A stretch of DNA of 47,979 nt from positions 1 through 47,979 of the forward strand of contig JANYBN010000094.1 in the NCBI GenBank assembly GCA_025360785.1, in the 5' to 3' direction. Each line of letters begins with the position of its first letter. The first letter of the stretch is position 1. Positions 34,559-44,047 of the stretch are shown here, piece by piece. This DNA is from Geobacter sp. Lineage in GTDB: Bacteria > Desulfobacterota > Desulfuromonadia > Geobacterales > Pseudopelobacteraceae. Below the pieces are notes generated by a model. The model had not been told where the DNA came from and did no database searches. It saw nothing but the letters and a program-made list of their open reading frames with translations. The position numbers and the translations under genes are program-made.

Positions 34559-36163
34559 TTAATTCGGCAGTGTAATAACAAACCTGCAGCCACCGGCATG
34601 GGGTAATTCTACTGACAGAGTCCCACCGTGTGCTTCAATTATTCGGTAGCTGATCGCCAAACCCAGTCCGGTTCCGGCGGGCTTTGTAGTCCAGAACGGC
34701 TCAAAAAGGTGCTGAATGTTATTTTCCGGTATTCCTGAACCGTTATCTGTAATGCTGATCCTGACTATGGCTGGGGCAAAACTGCACTCAACCTTGATTG
34801 CCCCGCCATCCGGCATAGCTTCGGCGGCATTCCGCAGTAAATTGATGATGACCTGATGAAGCTGATTCGGATCAACGCTAACTTCAAGCGATTCCGGCAC
34901 TAGATTTTGCAGACTGATATTTACAAACCGAGGGTCATTAACATGAAAAAGGAATTCATCTTCAACATACATATTCAACACGATTTGTTTCAGTTGCGGC
35001 GGTGCAGGACGGGCATACATAAGAAATTCTGATATCAACGTATCAAGTCGTCCAGCTTCCCGTGTAACAATAGTCAGAAGACGCGCATCAGGTTCCTTAA
35101 TATCTGCGGCACAAGAGAGGAGTTGAACCGACCCGCACAAGGCCGCGAGCGGATTGCGAATTTCATGCGCCATGCGAGCAGATAGTTCACCAAGCGCCGC
35201 CAATCGATCAGCTTTTTTCAACGCTGCTTCCATACTACGAATATTGGTAATATCCTTAAAGTTTACAATATAACCGGTCAGAATACCGTCACTATCATTA
35301 AACGGAGCTATTCTATACCCCAGGGTGATTACTGTATTGTGAGATGACGGATATTCAAACTCTCCTTTTATTGAATCACTGTCAGGATTGAAAAACCCAT
35401 ACAACTGCGGGAATATCATTTCAATCGGCTTATCGTAGGCATCAGACTGATTTAGGCCAACTATTGCTTCAGCATAAGGATTAAATACCCTGATTCGACA
35501 TGTTATTGTTGTTGTCAGAAGACCACTCTCGCTATGTGCAACAATAGCGGAGTTCAACTGAGCCAGCTCAAAATTATCTACAGATGAGCGATGAAGGGCC
35601 TCTTCACTCAAACGGGCACGTTCTGCCAATAATCCGGTAACAAAAGCTGTCAATCCGAAGGCAATTAGGTTGAATGATATTGTATAGAACAGTTGTAAGG
35701 CGCCAACCAGACGCGCATCTTCCTGGCTTAAGCCAATAAATGAGAGAAAACCGAAGTACTGAAAATCGAGAATAGTACCGTACAGAATACCGCACAGTGA
35801 TGCGGTATAGAGGGCTTGGCGACGTCCAAGCAACATACCGGCAATCATTATGGACAGCAGGTACAAAAATGAATACGGACTGAGTATCCCACCGGTAAAA
35901 AGTACAAGGACGGTGACAAACGACAAATCCCAGATAACCTGGAGATTGGTAAGAAACTGGGTGAACTTCAGTTTTTTAAGAATGATCAGCGAAATGATCG
36001 AAAATACAAAAGAAAACGCCATCAACCTGATTACACCAGGTTGAAAGCGTTCGGTAATGACAGCAGAATTTTGAAATTCAAAAAGTAATGTTGCAGCCAG
36101 AAAAAGAAAAGAAACAATAATCCTGGCGTAGATGAAGAGCCTGAGCCTGCGTTCAGAGCCCAT
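34559..36163 (-). CDS. pilS: PilS-like sensor histidine kinase
   Basis: A 534-residue kinase. Six hydrophobic helices (about 10-190) form a membrane sensor; a PAS domain (about 200-315) follows. A HisKA domain has LGELSARMAHEIRNPLAAL with the phosphorylated His, and a HATPase has NLLRNAAEAMPDGG, ITDNGSGIPENN and TKPAGTGLGLAISYRI. In pilus systems PilS activates the sigma54 regulator PilR to express pilA. ATG 36163 lies 2 bases past the pilC stop. No pilR follows: the next gene is an unknown membrane protein and then an HTH gene on the other strand. The name is from position and architecture. Confidence 0.87.
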   Translation of the reverse strand: MGSERRLRLFIYARIIVSFLFLAATLLFEFQNSAVITERFQPGVIRLMAFSFVFSIISLIILKKLKFTQFLTNLQVIWDLSFVTVLVLFTGGILSPYSFLYLLSIMIAGMLLGRRQALYTASLCGILYGTILDFQYFGFLSFIGLSQEDARLVGALQLFYTISFNLIAFGLTAFVTGLLAERARLSEEALHRSSVDNFELAQLNSAIVAHSESGLLTTTITCRIRVFNPYAEAIVGLNQSDAYDKPIEMIFPQLYGFFNPDSDSIKGEFEYPSSHNTVITLGYRIAPFNDSDGILTGYIVNFKDITNIRSMEAALKKADRLAALGELSARMAHEIRNPLAALCGSVQLLSCAADIKEPDARLLTIVTREAGRLDTLISEFLMYARPAPPQLKQIVLNMYVEDEFLFHVNDPRFVNISLQNLVPESLEVSVDPNQLHQVIINLLRNAAEAMPDGGAIKVECSFAPAIVRISITDNGSGIPENNIQHLFEPFWTTKPAGTGLGLAISYRIIEAHGGTLSVELPHAGGCRFVITLPN

Positions 36164-36165
36164 AA

Positions 36166-37386
36166 TCAACCGCCGACTGCTCCAGCCAGCTTGAAGATAG
36201 GAAGATACATGGCAACAACCAGGCCGCCGACTGTTGTACCCAGGAACACCATCAACAAGGGCTCCATCATGGATGTCATGGCGCCAACAGCATCATCAAC
36301 CTCGTCATCATAAAAATCGGCTATTTTATTCAACATAGCGTCCATGGCACCGGTCGCTTCACCTACTGATATCATCTGTACCACCATCGGTGGGAAAACT
36401 CCGCTGGCAGCAAGCGGCTCCGCCATGGTCTTACCTTCAGAAATTGCCTGACGAACGGCGTATATCGCCTCTTCAACAATTTTGTTGCCGGCAGTTTTGG
36501 CTACAATCTCAAGACCATCCATGATCGGCACTCCGGAACTGACCATGGTCCCCAAAGTCCTGGTAAATTTTGCGACGGCAACCTTTCTGATCAGCGGGCC
36601 AACAATCGGTGCCTTGAGAGCCATCCGGTCAATATTTTTTTGCCCTTGCGATGTGGCATAGTATTTTTTGATACCCCATAGGATTGCATAAAAACCGGCT
36701 ATGAGAACTACAAAGTATCTGACCAGAAAATTACTGAGGGCTATTACGAATTTTGTTGGCGCAGGTAATTCACCACCAAACTCGGTGAACATTTTGGCAA
36801 AGGTCGGTATAACAAAAATCAGAATAACACCAACAACCACTACCGCGATGGACATGATAGTGATCGGGTAGACCATGGCGCCTTTGATCTGCTTCTTAAG
36901 CTTCATGGATTTTTCTATGTATGCGGCCAGACGAGTCAGGATGGTATCCAGGATACCGCCTATTTCACCGGCAGCAACAAGGTTTACGAACAGTTGGTCA
37001 AAGGCTTTGGGGTGCTTGCCCAGAGCATCTGCAAACGTAGAACCACTCTCGACACTTTCCTTGACCTTGAATAATATATCTTTAAATGTCTTATTTTCCT
37101 GCTGGCTTGACAGGATATCAAGACATTGAACAAGCGGCAATCCGGAGTCAATCATGGTAGAAAACTGCCGTGTGAAAACGACAAGATCTTTTTCGTCTAT
37201 TTTTTTCCCGCCGCCACCAAATGACGGCATCTTGAAACCCAATCCCTTGGATTCAGCCTTTATTGTGATATTACTGAAGCCGTATTTCTTCAGCTGAGCC
37301 TCAACGACATCAACAGTTGCCGCCTCGATAACACCTTTTTGTGTGCCACCGGTTTTAGTGCGAGCTTCCCAGTTAAATTTCGGCAT
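36166..37386 (-). CDS. pilC: Type IV pilus inner-membrane platform protein PilC
   Basis: A 406-residue member of the GspF/PilC family. Two T2SSF repeats are visible (about 75-195 and 275-400), each beginning near FTRQFSTMIDSGLPLVQCLD and FTRTLGTMVSSGVPIMDGLE. Hydrophobic helices lie at about 170-200, 220-245 and 375-400. It forms the membrane base that PilB and PilT turn to extend or retract the pilus. It lies 20 bases after pilT and is followed 2 bases on by pilS. Confidence 0.97.
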   Translation of the reverse strand: MPKFNWEARTKTGGTQKGVIEAATVDVVEAQLKKYGFSNITIKAESKGLGFKMPSFGGGGKKIDEKDLVVFTRQFSTMIDSGLPLVQCLDILSSQQENKTFKDILFKVKESVESGSTFADALGKHPKAFDQLFVNLVAAGEIGGILDTILTRLAAYIEKSMKLKKQIKGAMVYPITIMSIAVVVVGVILIFVIPTFAKMFTEFGGELPAPTKFVIALSNFLVRYFVVLIAGFYAILWGIKKYYATSQGQKNIDRMALKAPIVGPLIRKVAVAKFTRTLGTMVSSGVPIMDGLEIVAKTAGNKIVEEAIYAVRQAISEGKTMAEPLAASGVFPPMVVQMISVGEATGAMDAMLNKIADFYDDEVDDAVGAMTSMMEPLLMVFLGTTVGGLVVAMYLPIFKLAGAVGG

Positions 37387-37406
37387 TACGGTTCTCCTTG
37401 TTCAAA

Positions 37407-38504
37407 TCAGTGCATCTGGTGACTGCGCTGCATACCTGCAGCAGGGTTGCTCATCATTTTTTTAAGTTCTTCGGGATCTTGCGAACGCCCGAGTGCCTCT
37501 TCAAGGGAAATCATTCGTCTCTGAAAGAGTATATAAAGTGCTTGATTCATCGTCTGCATACCAAACTTATCCTGTCCTATCTGCATCTGGGAATAAATCT
37601 GATGGACCTTGTCCTCCCTGATCAGATTCCGGATAGCGGCATTCGGTACCATAATTTCAAGGGCCAGGGCGCGACCTTTTGATCCCATTCTGGGAATTAA
37701 AGTTTGTGACAATACTCCTTCCAGCACAAAAGAAAGCTGCGCCCTGATCTGTGTCTGCTGATATGGAGGAAAAACGTCAACGATTCGGTTTATTGTCTGG
37801 GCGCAAGAGTTTGTATGCAGCGTGGCAAGACAGAGATGACCGGTTTCAGCCAAGGTGAGAGCCGCCTCAATTGTTTCAAGATCACGTAATTCGCCAACCA
37901 GAACGACATCCGGATCTTGTCTGAGAACATATTTCAGTGCATTTTTAAAGCCTTTGGTGTCAGCTCCTACTTCACGTTGATTTACCAGACAACCTTTGTG
38001 AGGGTGGAGGTATTCAATCGGATCCTCGATAGTGACAATATGCTCGCGCCGATTGATATTAATGTAATCAACGATTGAAGCCAGAGTTGTTGATTTACCG
38101 CTTCCAGTAGGGCCGGTCACCAGAATAAGGCCACGCGGCCGGGCAGCAAGTTCGGGTACAATCGGCGGCAAGTTTAATTCTTCAAACGTCAGGATTTTAT
38201 ACGGAATAACCCTGAAAACACCAGCCACTGCACCACGTTGAATAAACATATTTCCCCTGAAGCGTGAAAGCCCCTTTACTCCGAAGGAAAGATCCAGCTC
38301 GTTTTCCTCTTCAAACTTATGCTTCTGTGCATCAGTCAACACACTATAACAAAGCTGCTTGGTCTCTACCTGATTCATAGGAGGAAAGTCCATGGGCAAC
38401 AGGTGGCCGTCAACACGCATTTGCGGAGGCGAATTGGTTGTAATATGGAGATCAGAACCGTTTGATTCTACAAGAATTTTTAAAAGCTGGTGAAGATTGA
38501 GCAT
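37407..38504 (-). CDS. pilT: Type IV pilus retraction ATPase PilT
   Basis: A 365-residue hexameric ATPase that powers pilus disassembly. The N-terminal PAS-like domain begins MLNLHQLLKILVESNGSDLH. Walker A is VTGPTGSGKSTTLASI, the Asp box is EHIVTIEDPIEYLH, Walker B is VVLVGELRDLETIEAAL and the His box is CLATLHTNS. The AIRNLIRE motif needed for retraction is present (PNAAIRNLIREDKVHQI). ATG 38504 has GGGGG 7 bases upstream. The position directly after pilB matches the pilT-4 gene of Geobacter clusters. Confidence 0.97.
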   Translation of the reverse strand: MLNLHQLLKILVESNGSDLHITTNSPPQMRVDGHLLPMDFPPMNQVETKQLCYSVLTDAQKHKFEEENELDLSFGVKGLSRFRGNMFIQRGAVAGVFRVIPYKILTFEELNLPPIVPELAARPRGLILVTGPTGSGKSTTLASIVDYININRREHIVTIEDPIEYLHPHKGCLVNQREVGADTKGFKNALKYVLRQDPDVVLVGELRDLETIEAALTLAETGHLCLATLHTNSCAQTINRIVDVFPPYQQTQIRAQLSFVLEGVLSQTLIPRMGSKGRALALEIMVPNAAIRNLIREDKVHQIYSQMQIGQDKFGMQTMNQALYILFQRRMISLEEALGRSQDPEELKKMMSNPAAGMQRSHQMH

Positions 38505-38519
38505 CGATAAGCCCCCAGA

Positions 38520-40226
38520 TTAGTCGTCAGATACGGTTATTCTTAACACTTCTTCAAAGGAAGTTACCCCTTCCTTAAGCTTTGTCAAGCCGGACTGACG
38601 CATCGTTTTGATGCCGATTCGCATGGATTCCCGTTTAATTTCGGCAGTATTGGCACCATTCAAAATCAGTTCCTTGATTTCTTCACGCATCGGCATGACC
38701 TGATAGAAACCAACACGACCCTTGTACCCGGTATTGTTGCAGACCGGGCAACCTTTGCCGCGCATGCAGACAAATGACGGCGCATCATCCGGCGATACCC
38801 CGGCATCTATTAAAGCTTGCACCGGGATCTCCTCCGGTTGCTTGCATTCTCCGCAGACACGACGGGCCAAACGCTGGGCAGTTATCAGATTTACTGCGGA
38901 AGCGACCAAAAAGGGCTCGATACCCATGTTCAGCAGTCGGTTGATGGTGGCTGGCGCATCATTGGTATGCAGAGTTGACAGTACCATATGGCCGGTTAAG
39001 GCCGCCTTGATGGCAATTTCAGCTGTTTCGAAATCGCGGATTTCCCCGATCATGATAATATCAGGATCCTGACGCAGGAACGAGCGCAACGCAGCCGAAA
39101 AGTTGAGGCCGATATCTTCGTGCATCTGAACCTGATTAATGCCGGCAAAGTTGAATTCGACCGGATCTTCGGCCGTGGATATGTTCTCCGATACCTTGTT
39201 CAGCTCGGATATGGCCGAATAGAGTGATACTGTCTTGCCGCTGCCTGTTGGCCCGGTAACCAGCACCATACCGAATGGTTTATGGATTTCATGCATGAAA
39301 TGAGCTAACGCTTCAGGCTCATACCCAAGTTTGGTCAAGTCGGTTTGCAGGTTGCCCTTATCAAGCAGACGCATGACGATTTTCTCGCCAAACAGCGTCG
39401 GCAGACATGAAACACGGAAGTCCATGTCCTTGCCGCCACCCAGTTTAATTTTTATACGGCCGTCCTGCGGGAGTCTACGCTCGGCGATATCAAGTTCCGC
39501 CATAATCTTGATACGAGAGGTGATTGCATTCTTTAACTTAAGAGGTGGTTTCATGACTTCGTAGAGGACACCATCAATCCGGTAGCGGACCCTGAAAAGC
39601 TTTTCGTACGGTTCTACGTGAATATCGCTAGCTTTTTTCCTGATTGCATCCTGCAATATGGCGTTGACCATCTTGACAACCGGTGCATCCTCTGTCGCCC
39701 GTTCAAGAGAACCGACATCGATCTGCTCATTATCATCAACAATTTCAAAATCCTCAACATCAAGATTGTCCATGACGTCTGCCAGCGACGCTGACTGATC
39801 ATAATACTTGTCTATCGAAGCTTTTATATCGCGCTCTGAGGCAACAACCATTTCAATGTTGTAGCCGGTCATAAACTTGATATCTTCAATTGCAAACAGG
39901 TTGGATGGATCGCTTACCGCGATTATCAGGGTCGCACCAGCCCTGTTAACAGGCAGCAGCTGATACTTTTGGACGACTTCAGGTGGAATGATTTTTATTA
40001 CTGCGGAATCAATTTCGTAATCGGCAAGATTAACACTCGGCACACCGTACTGCTTGGATAAAAAAGAGGTGAGCTCATCCTCTGTAAGAAGGGCTTGATT
40101 AATAAGAATTGAACCGAGCCGAAGCTGATTTCCGGAAAGCTTTTGCTCTTCCAGCGCTTTACCTAACTGATCTTTGCTGATCAGATTGTTTTTAACAAGG
40201 ATTTCTCCCAGTCTGTTTGACTGCAT
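38520..40226 (-). CDS. pilB: Type IV pilus extension ATPase PilB
   Basis: A 568-residue hexameric ATPase that drives pilus assembly. An N-terminal MshEN-type domain (about 1-150, known in some PilBs to bind cyclic-di-GMP) starts MQSNRLGEILVKNNLISKDQ. The GspE core has VTGPTGSGKTVSLYSAI, ISTAEDPVEFNFAGINQ, IIMIGEIRDFETAEIAI and VLSTLHTNDAPATI. A zinc site uses four Cys (CGEC, then CPVC about 40 residues on). ATG 40226 has GGAG 6 bases upstream. It is the first gene of the pil operon and has its own strong promoter. Confidence 0.97.
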   Translation of the reverse strand: MQSNRLGEILVKNNLISKDQLGKALEEQKLSGNQLRLGSILINQALLTEDELTSFLSKQYGVPSVNLADYEIDSAVIKIIPPEVVQKYQLLPVNRAGATLIIAVSDPSNLFAIEDIKFMTGYNIEMVVASERDIKASIDKYYDQSASLADVMDNLDVEDFEIVDDNEQIDVGSLERATEDAPVVKMVNAILQDAIRKKASDIHVEPYEKLFRVRYRIDGVLYEVMKPPLKLKNAITSRIKIMAELDIAERRLPQDGRIKIKLGGGKDMDFRVSCLPTLFGEKIVMRLLDKGNLQTDLTKLGYEPEALAHFMHEIHKPFGMVLVTGPTGSGKTVSLYSAISELNKVSENISTAEDPVEFNFAGINQVQMHEDIGLNFSAALRSFLRQDPDIIMIGEIRDFETAEIAIKAALTGHMVLSTLHTNDAPATINRLLNMGIEPFLVASAVNLITAQRLARRVCGECKQPEEIPVQALIDAGVSPDDAPSFVCMRGKGCPVCNNTGYKGRVGFYQVMPMREEIKELILNGANTAEIKRESMRIGIKTMRQSGLTKLKEGVTSFEEVLRITVSDD

Positions 40227-40255
40227 GATTTCTCCATTTACGTGTCTAAATCGCC

Positions 40256-40284
40256 ATACTAGGGAGAATGCCGGTTATTGTCAA
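40256..40284 (-). promoter_or_regulatory. Sigma70-like promoter of the pilBTCS operon
   Basis: On the minus strand TTGACA (40284-40279), exactly 17 bases, then TAGTAT (40261-40256). The 5' leader would be only about 25 bases. It lies in the 74-base gap after aroE. Confidence 0.75.
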
Positions 40285-40300
40285 GCTGTAGTTAGGGGCA

Positions 40301-41152
40301 TCAAATACTGATTAAAGCCTTCCGCATAACACCTTCAGGCGGCTTCTGACCGGTCCATATTTCGAAGGCGCGTTCACCCTGCGCTATAAGCATGCCAATA
40401 CCATTGACAGCTCTTAAACCTAAAGCGGATGCTTCAATAACAAGCGGAGTACCTGAGTGCGAATAGACCATGTCGTACACTTTAGTATTTTCCGGCAGTG
40501 AGGCTAGATTAATGTCCTCAATCCGTTCACCGTTCATACCAAGTGAAGTGGTATTAAGCAGTAAGCATGTCGATCCGAGACATTCTTTACTCACTTGATT
40601 TTGGCTGACCACTTCAATACTTGTTTCGGGATAACGAATATTCATATCCAGCTTTACGGCACGAGCATTCTCAAGAGTACGGTTGCAGATAAGTATTTTT
40701 TTTGCACCTGAGCGGCACAAGGCAGCAATCGCACCACGGGCAGCGCCACCAGCTCCTATGACCAGAATCGGCTCCGTACCTGGAGAAAATTCCAGATCTT
40801 TCGAGAGCGAGTCCACCATGCCGTCACCATCGGTATTATAGCCGGTCAACGCGGTTCCGGTCAGCTTTACAGTATTAACAGCTCCGGCAGATTCGGCGCT
40901 TTCATCAAGACGATTCAAAAAAGGAATTATAGCTGTTTTGTGCGGAATGGTAACATTAAAACCACACACACCAAGTGCCTTCAACCCAATCACCGCCTGC
41001 TCCAGATTCTCTGGTTTTACGTCAAAGGGAACATAAACGTAATCAAGAAGGCTGGCAGCAAACGCAGCATTCTGCATAATCGGCGAAAGAGAGTGACGGA
41101 TCGGATTGCCGATAATTCCAATAACGCTGGTTTTTCCATTAACGGTCTGCAT
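40301..41152 (-). CDS. aroE: Shikimate dehydrogenase
   Basis: A 283-residue enzyme that reduces 3-dehydroshikimate to shikimate with NADPH. The substrate site SLSPIMQNAAF, catalytic Lys in TIPHKTAI, Asp in GYNTDGDGM and the dinucleotide loop VIGAGGAARGAIAAL followed by ICNRTLENA are all intact. ATG 41152 (MQTVNGKTSVIGIIGNP) lies 4 bases beyond the stop of the DUF2723 gene. The open frame begins 7 codons earlier, inside that gene. It is the last gene of the recG-ribF-flippase-DUF2723-aroE run. Confidence 0.96.
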   Translation of the reverse strand: MQTVNGKTSVIGIIGNPIRHSLSPIMQNAAFAASLLDYVYVPFDVKPENLEQAVIGLKALGVCGFNVTIPHKTAIIPFLNRLDESAESAGAVNTVKLTGTALTGYNTDGDGMVDSLSKDLEFSPGTEPILVIGAGGAARGAIAALCRSGAKKILICNRTLENARAVKLDMNIRYPETSIEVVSQNQVSKECLGSTCLLLNTTSLGMNGERIEDINLASLPENTKVYDMVYSHSGTPLVIEASALGLRAVNGIGMLIAQGERAFEIWTGQKPPEGVMRKALISI

Positions 41153-41156
41153 CTGC

Positions 41157-43025
41157 TTAGCGTCCCAAGCCATAGCGCATACGGATTTGATCGGTAGTAA
41201 CCTTCATCTCAGGTGAAATTTGTTCAGCCTTGACCAACATCATAGCTGCCTCCTGGTGCCTGTTAATTCCAGCAAAAAATTCACCGACCTCCACGTAACT
41301 GTTGGCATAAATCAAGATCGCTTTGCCAGTATCAAGATCAAGAAAAGACTGCTTTTCCATAATTCCACGACTACTATAATTATCCCACACCGAAATATCA
41401 GGAATCCCGGAAGGCTCGTTAATTTTACGCACACGATATACAATTCCACGCTGTGTCGGCTGATAATCCTTGAATTCAACGGAATATCGAGTAGAAAAAT
41501 CGATATATACCGGTCTTATCCCCATATTTTCTGCTATCGCAATACGCAACGCCGATTCCGGGCCAAATGAGGCCATATCGAACTTCCTCAGGTTGCTGTT
41601 TTTAAACATACGCGGCAAGGAATCAAGATACCAGTTAAAGACGAGATGAGGAGTGTGGGGCAGGTCCACATCTTCGCGCAACCGCTCGATGCCTTGCAGA
41701 TACCAGAGCGGGAATGCCCCGCTGTCACCCCAGGTAAACATAATTGCATCCTGCGGCAATGATCGAAGGGAATTCGAAGCATAATCAAAGGCGATATAAT
41801 TGTTGTGCTGATCGTTTTCGTAATAATTGACCGCACACAAGGCTGATGGAAGTGTAAAGAAAAATATTGTTACAATGCCGTATACCGAAGCTCCGATACG
41901 ATCTGGCAATTTTGCTGAGCGTATCGCGTAACCAAGCAGACTGAAAAGTCCGATGCCGATCATTACGGCAGCCTGTAGATAAAGAGGTGTAAAGAATTCT
42001 TCTGTAAGAAATATCAAATCCATCGGGGTGTTAAGGTAACCGGCAATCACAAGCAGAAAGACAACTACTGAAACGACATAGGCAATAAAAACTGTTTGGT
42101 TTTTTTTCCAAAGATAAAAAAGCCCTGACAACATCAATGCTGCACCGAGCCAGGTAAACTCTCGTGGAATGTTAAATGCGCTGATTTGTGCCCACAAGAG
42201 CTTTAAATCACGTACAGGCGGGTCTGACGGGTATCCTCTTCGGAGAAAATGCCACAAAAACTGATCTAGCGTTTTGGGATCGCCCCAGTTAAGCAATGGA
42301 TTTTTCAGTGCCCTTAGAGGCAGATACAGATGAACTGAGAACCCGAGGAGAGCAAAAGCTGTTGCAAGTATCAGTTCCTTGAGACGTGTCATTATGCGCC
42401 AATCTGTCAGTACTATCATCAAAAACCATGCCGGCAGCAGTAACACAATGGTCTGATGTACACCCATCGACAAACCAGCCAGAAAGGTGCAGACATATAT
42501 ATATGAAGGACGTTCCGTCCCTTCCCGGTACTGTTCCTGCCACCGCAAAAGAAGATAAATAATTATTGCTGAAATGAATGCCAGTAGTGGATAGGGCTTA
42601 TCATGATTTGATTGCAGCCATAATCGAGGCGTGACGGCAAAAGAAAGGGCAGCGGCCAAACCGGCGAATTTAACCGCTATCCGGTTAAAGCGCTTATCTT
42701 CGAGTAAAGTTTCATTTTTCAGTAACGTGATTGTGAGGATATAGACTATCAGGCAGGCCAACGAAGAAGACACCGCCGTGGCAACATTGATTCGGAAAGC
42801 AATATTGCCTAGCGGCAGCCAGGCGAAAGGTTTGGCATACATTAAAAAGAGTGGATAGCCGGGAGAATGCGCCGATCCGAGTGAAGCTGTAGCGGTCAGA
42901 AATTCTCCGCTGTCAAAAAAAGTTACCGATGGCGCCAGCGTGACCATATACACGGCAAACGGGAGTATAAATGAGAGAATAAGAAAAATGTCCAAGTTGA
43001 TTTTTTTGAATCCTGGAAAATTCAT
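41157..43025 (-). CDS. DUF2723-family membrane protein, probable glycosyltransferase of the PMT fold
   Basis: A 622-residue protein with about eleven membrane helices in the first 400 residues and a soluble C-terminal part of about 200. The DUF2723 signature is the first loop: YMVTLAPSVTFFDSGEFLTA, with the Asp and Glu expected for a lipid-phosphate-sugar transferase, then GSAHSPGYPLF. It probably moves sugars from a polyprenyl carrier to protein or glycan outside the membrane; the acceptor is unknown. The start overlaps the flippase-like gene by 4 bases (ATGA). Confidence 0.85.
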   Translation of the reverse strand: MNFPGFKKINLDIFLILSFILPFAVYMVTLAPSVTFFDSGEFLTATASLGSAHSPGYPLFLMYAKPFAWLPLGNIAFRINVATAVSSSLACLIVYILTITLLKNETLLEDKRFNRIAVKFAGLAAALSFAVTPRLWLQSNHDKPYPLLAFISAIIIYLLLRWQEQYREGTERPSYIYVCTFLAGLSMGVHQTIVLLLPAWFLMIVLTDWRIMTRLKELILATAFALLGFSVHLYLPLRALKNPLLNWGDPKTLDQFLWHFLRRGYPSDPPVRDLKLLWAQISAFNIPREFTWLGAALMLSGLFYLWKKNQTVFIAYVVSVVVFLLVIAGYLNTPMDLIFLTEEFFTPLYLQAAVMIGIGLFSLLGYAIRSAKLPDRIGASVYGIVTIFFFTLPSALCAVNYYENDQHNNYIAFDYASNSLRSLPQDAIMFTWGDSGAFPLWYLQGIERLREDVDLPHTPHLVFNWYLDSLPRMFKNSNLRKFDMASFGPESALRIAIAENMGIRPVYIDFSTRYSVEFKDYQPTQRGIVYRVRKINEPSGIPDISVWDNYSSRGIMEKQSFLDLDTGKAILIYANSYVEVGEFFAGINRHQEAAMMLVKAEQISPEMKVTTDQIRMRYGLGR

Positions 43026-44032
43026 CTGGCTTTCTCCGCCCCTTGAAGTTCGTTGAGTGACAACTTATTCTTCCACAAATAATATAATCCGGAAATGATG
43101 ACCGGGAAAAAACCTGCGGCATGAATAACCAGTGCAATACTGACTGCGGTTGATTCCGGAATACCGAACGCTGACAGCCCCTTGAAACATGCATAGTGAT
43201 ATGTGCCGATATATCCCGGTGACGCCGGCACCATAACGGCAAAAACCAGCAAAACCAGTATGAACATGGAGGCTGTAATGGGAAGATGGATGCCAAAGCC
43301 CTGCAGCACCATATCAACAGGCAGAACACAGAACACCCAGACCGACAGGGATGACGTCAGCAGCGCGGCGACATGCCCCCCCTTGAAAGATATCCTGATA
43401 CCGCCGATAAATGAGCCGAGTAAAGGAATAAGCCGGTCTGAGAGTTTTTGTGGGAACGGTCTCAACAATACCCCGGTCCATGCCAGAGTCCGGACTGTTT
43501 GACGTTTCAGCAGAAACAGAAAAACGACAACTCCTGCATACAGAACAAACGTAACCGCTCCTCCGGTTCGCAGCACAGTCTCGGCATCCGACATGCCTTG
43601 TGGCAATCTCAGCGTAAAAATAGTCAACAAAAGCATCAGCATGACCGTAAAACCATCGAAGAGCCGGTCTATCACCAGCGAAGCAAAAACGGTAGGCGTT
43701 TTCAGCCCTTCCTGCTGTGCCAGAATGTAGGCACGCACAAATTCACCAAGTCGTGCCGGAAGCAGATTATTGGCCATGTAACCGATAATAGTGACCGGGT
43801 ATAACGATGAAATCGGGATGCGCTTTTCGGGAATAAGAATGTAATGCCAGCGGACGGCCCTCAAATAATAACTAATAAAGGTAAATACAACGGCAAGAAG
43901 TATATAGCGATAATCGACCCTGACAAGAGCCGACCACAGCTGGTTAAAATCAATTTTTCTAAACAGCAGCGCCATAAAAAAAACACTGACAGCTATTCCA
44001 AGCCACATTTTGATATCATTTTTTTTGTTCAC
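43022..44032 (-). CDS. Flippase-like membrane protein (UPF0104/LPG synthase membrane domain)
   Basis: A 336-residue protein with eight or nine membrane helices. The opening KIDFNQLWSALVRVDYRYIL and the stretch RAVRWHYILIP...NNLLPARLGEFVRAYILAQ mark the family that includes the membrane half of MprF. No lysyltransferase domain is attached. It may flip or modify lipid-linked substrates. Its overlap with the DUF2723 gene suggests the two act on one glycolipid pathway. It starts 15 bases after ribF. Confidence 0.83.
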   Translation of the reverse strand: MNKKNDIKMWLGIAVSVFFMALLFRKIDFNQLWSALVRVDYRYILLAVVFTFISYYLRAVRWHYILIPEKRIPISSLYPVTIIGYMANNLLPARLGEFVRAYILAQQEGLKTPTVFASLVIDRLFDGFTVMLMLLLTIFTLRLPQGMSDAETVLRTGGAVTFVLYAGVVVFLFLLKRQTVRTLAWTGVLLRPFPQKLSDRLIPLLGSFIGGIRISFKGGHVAALLTSSLSVWVFCVLPVDMVLQGFGIHLPITASMFILVLLVFAVMVPASPGYIGTYHYACFKGLSAFGIPESTAVSIALVIHAAGFFPVIISGLYYLWKNKLSLNELQGAEKAR

Positions 44033-44047
44033 AAGGTTCCTTTCAAA

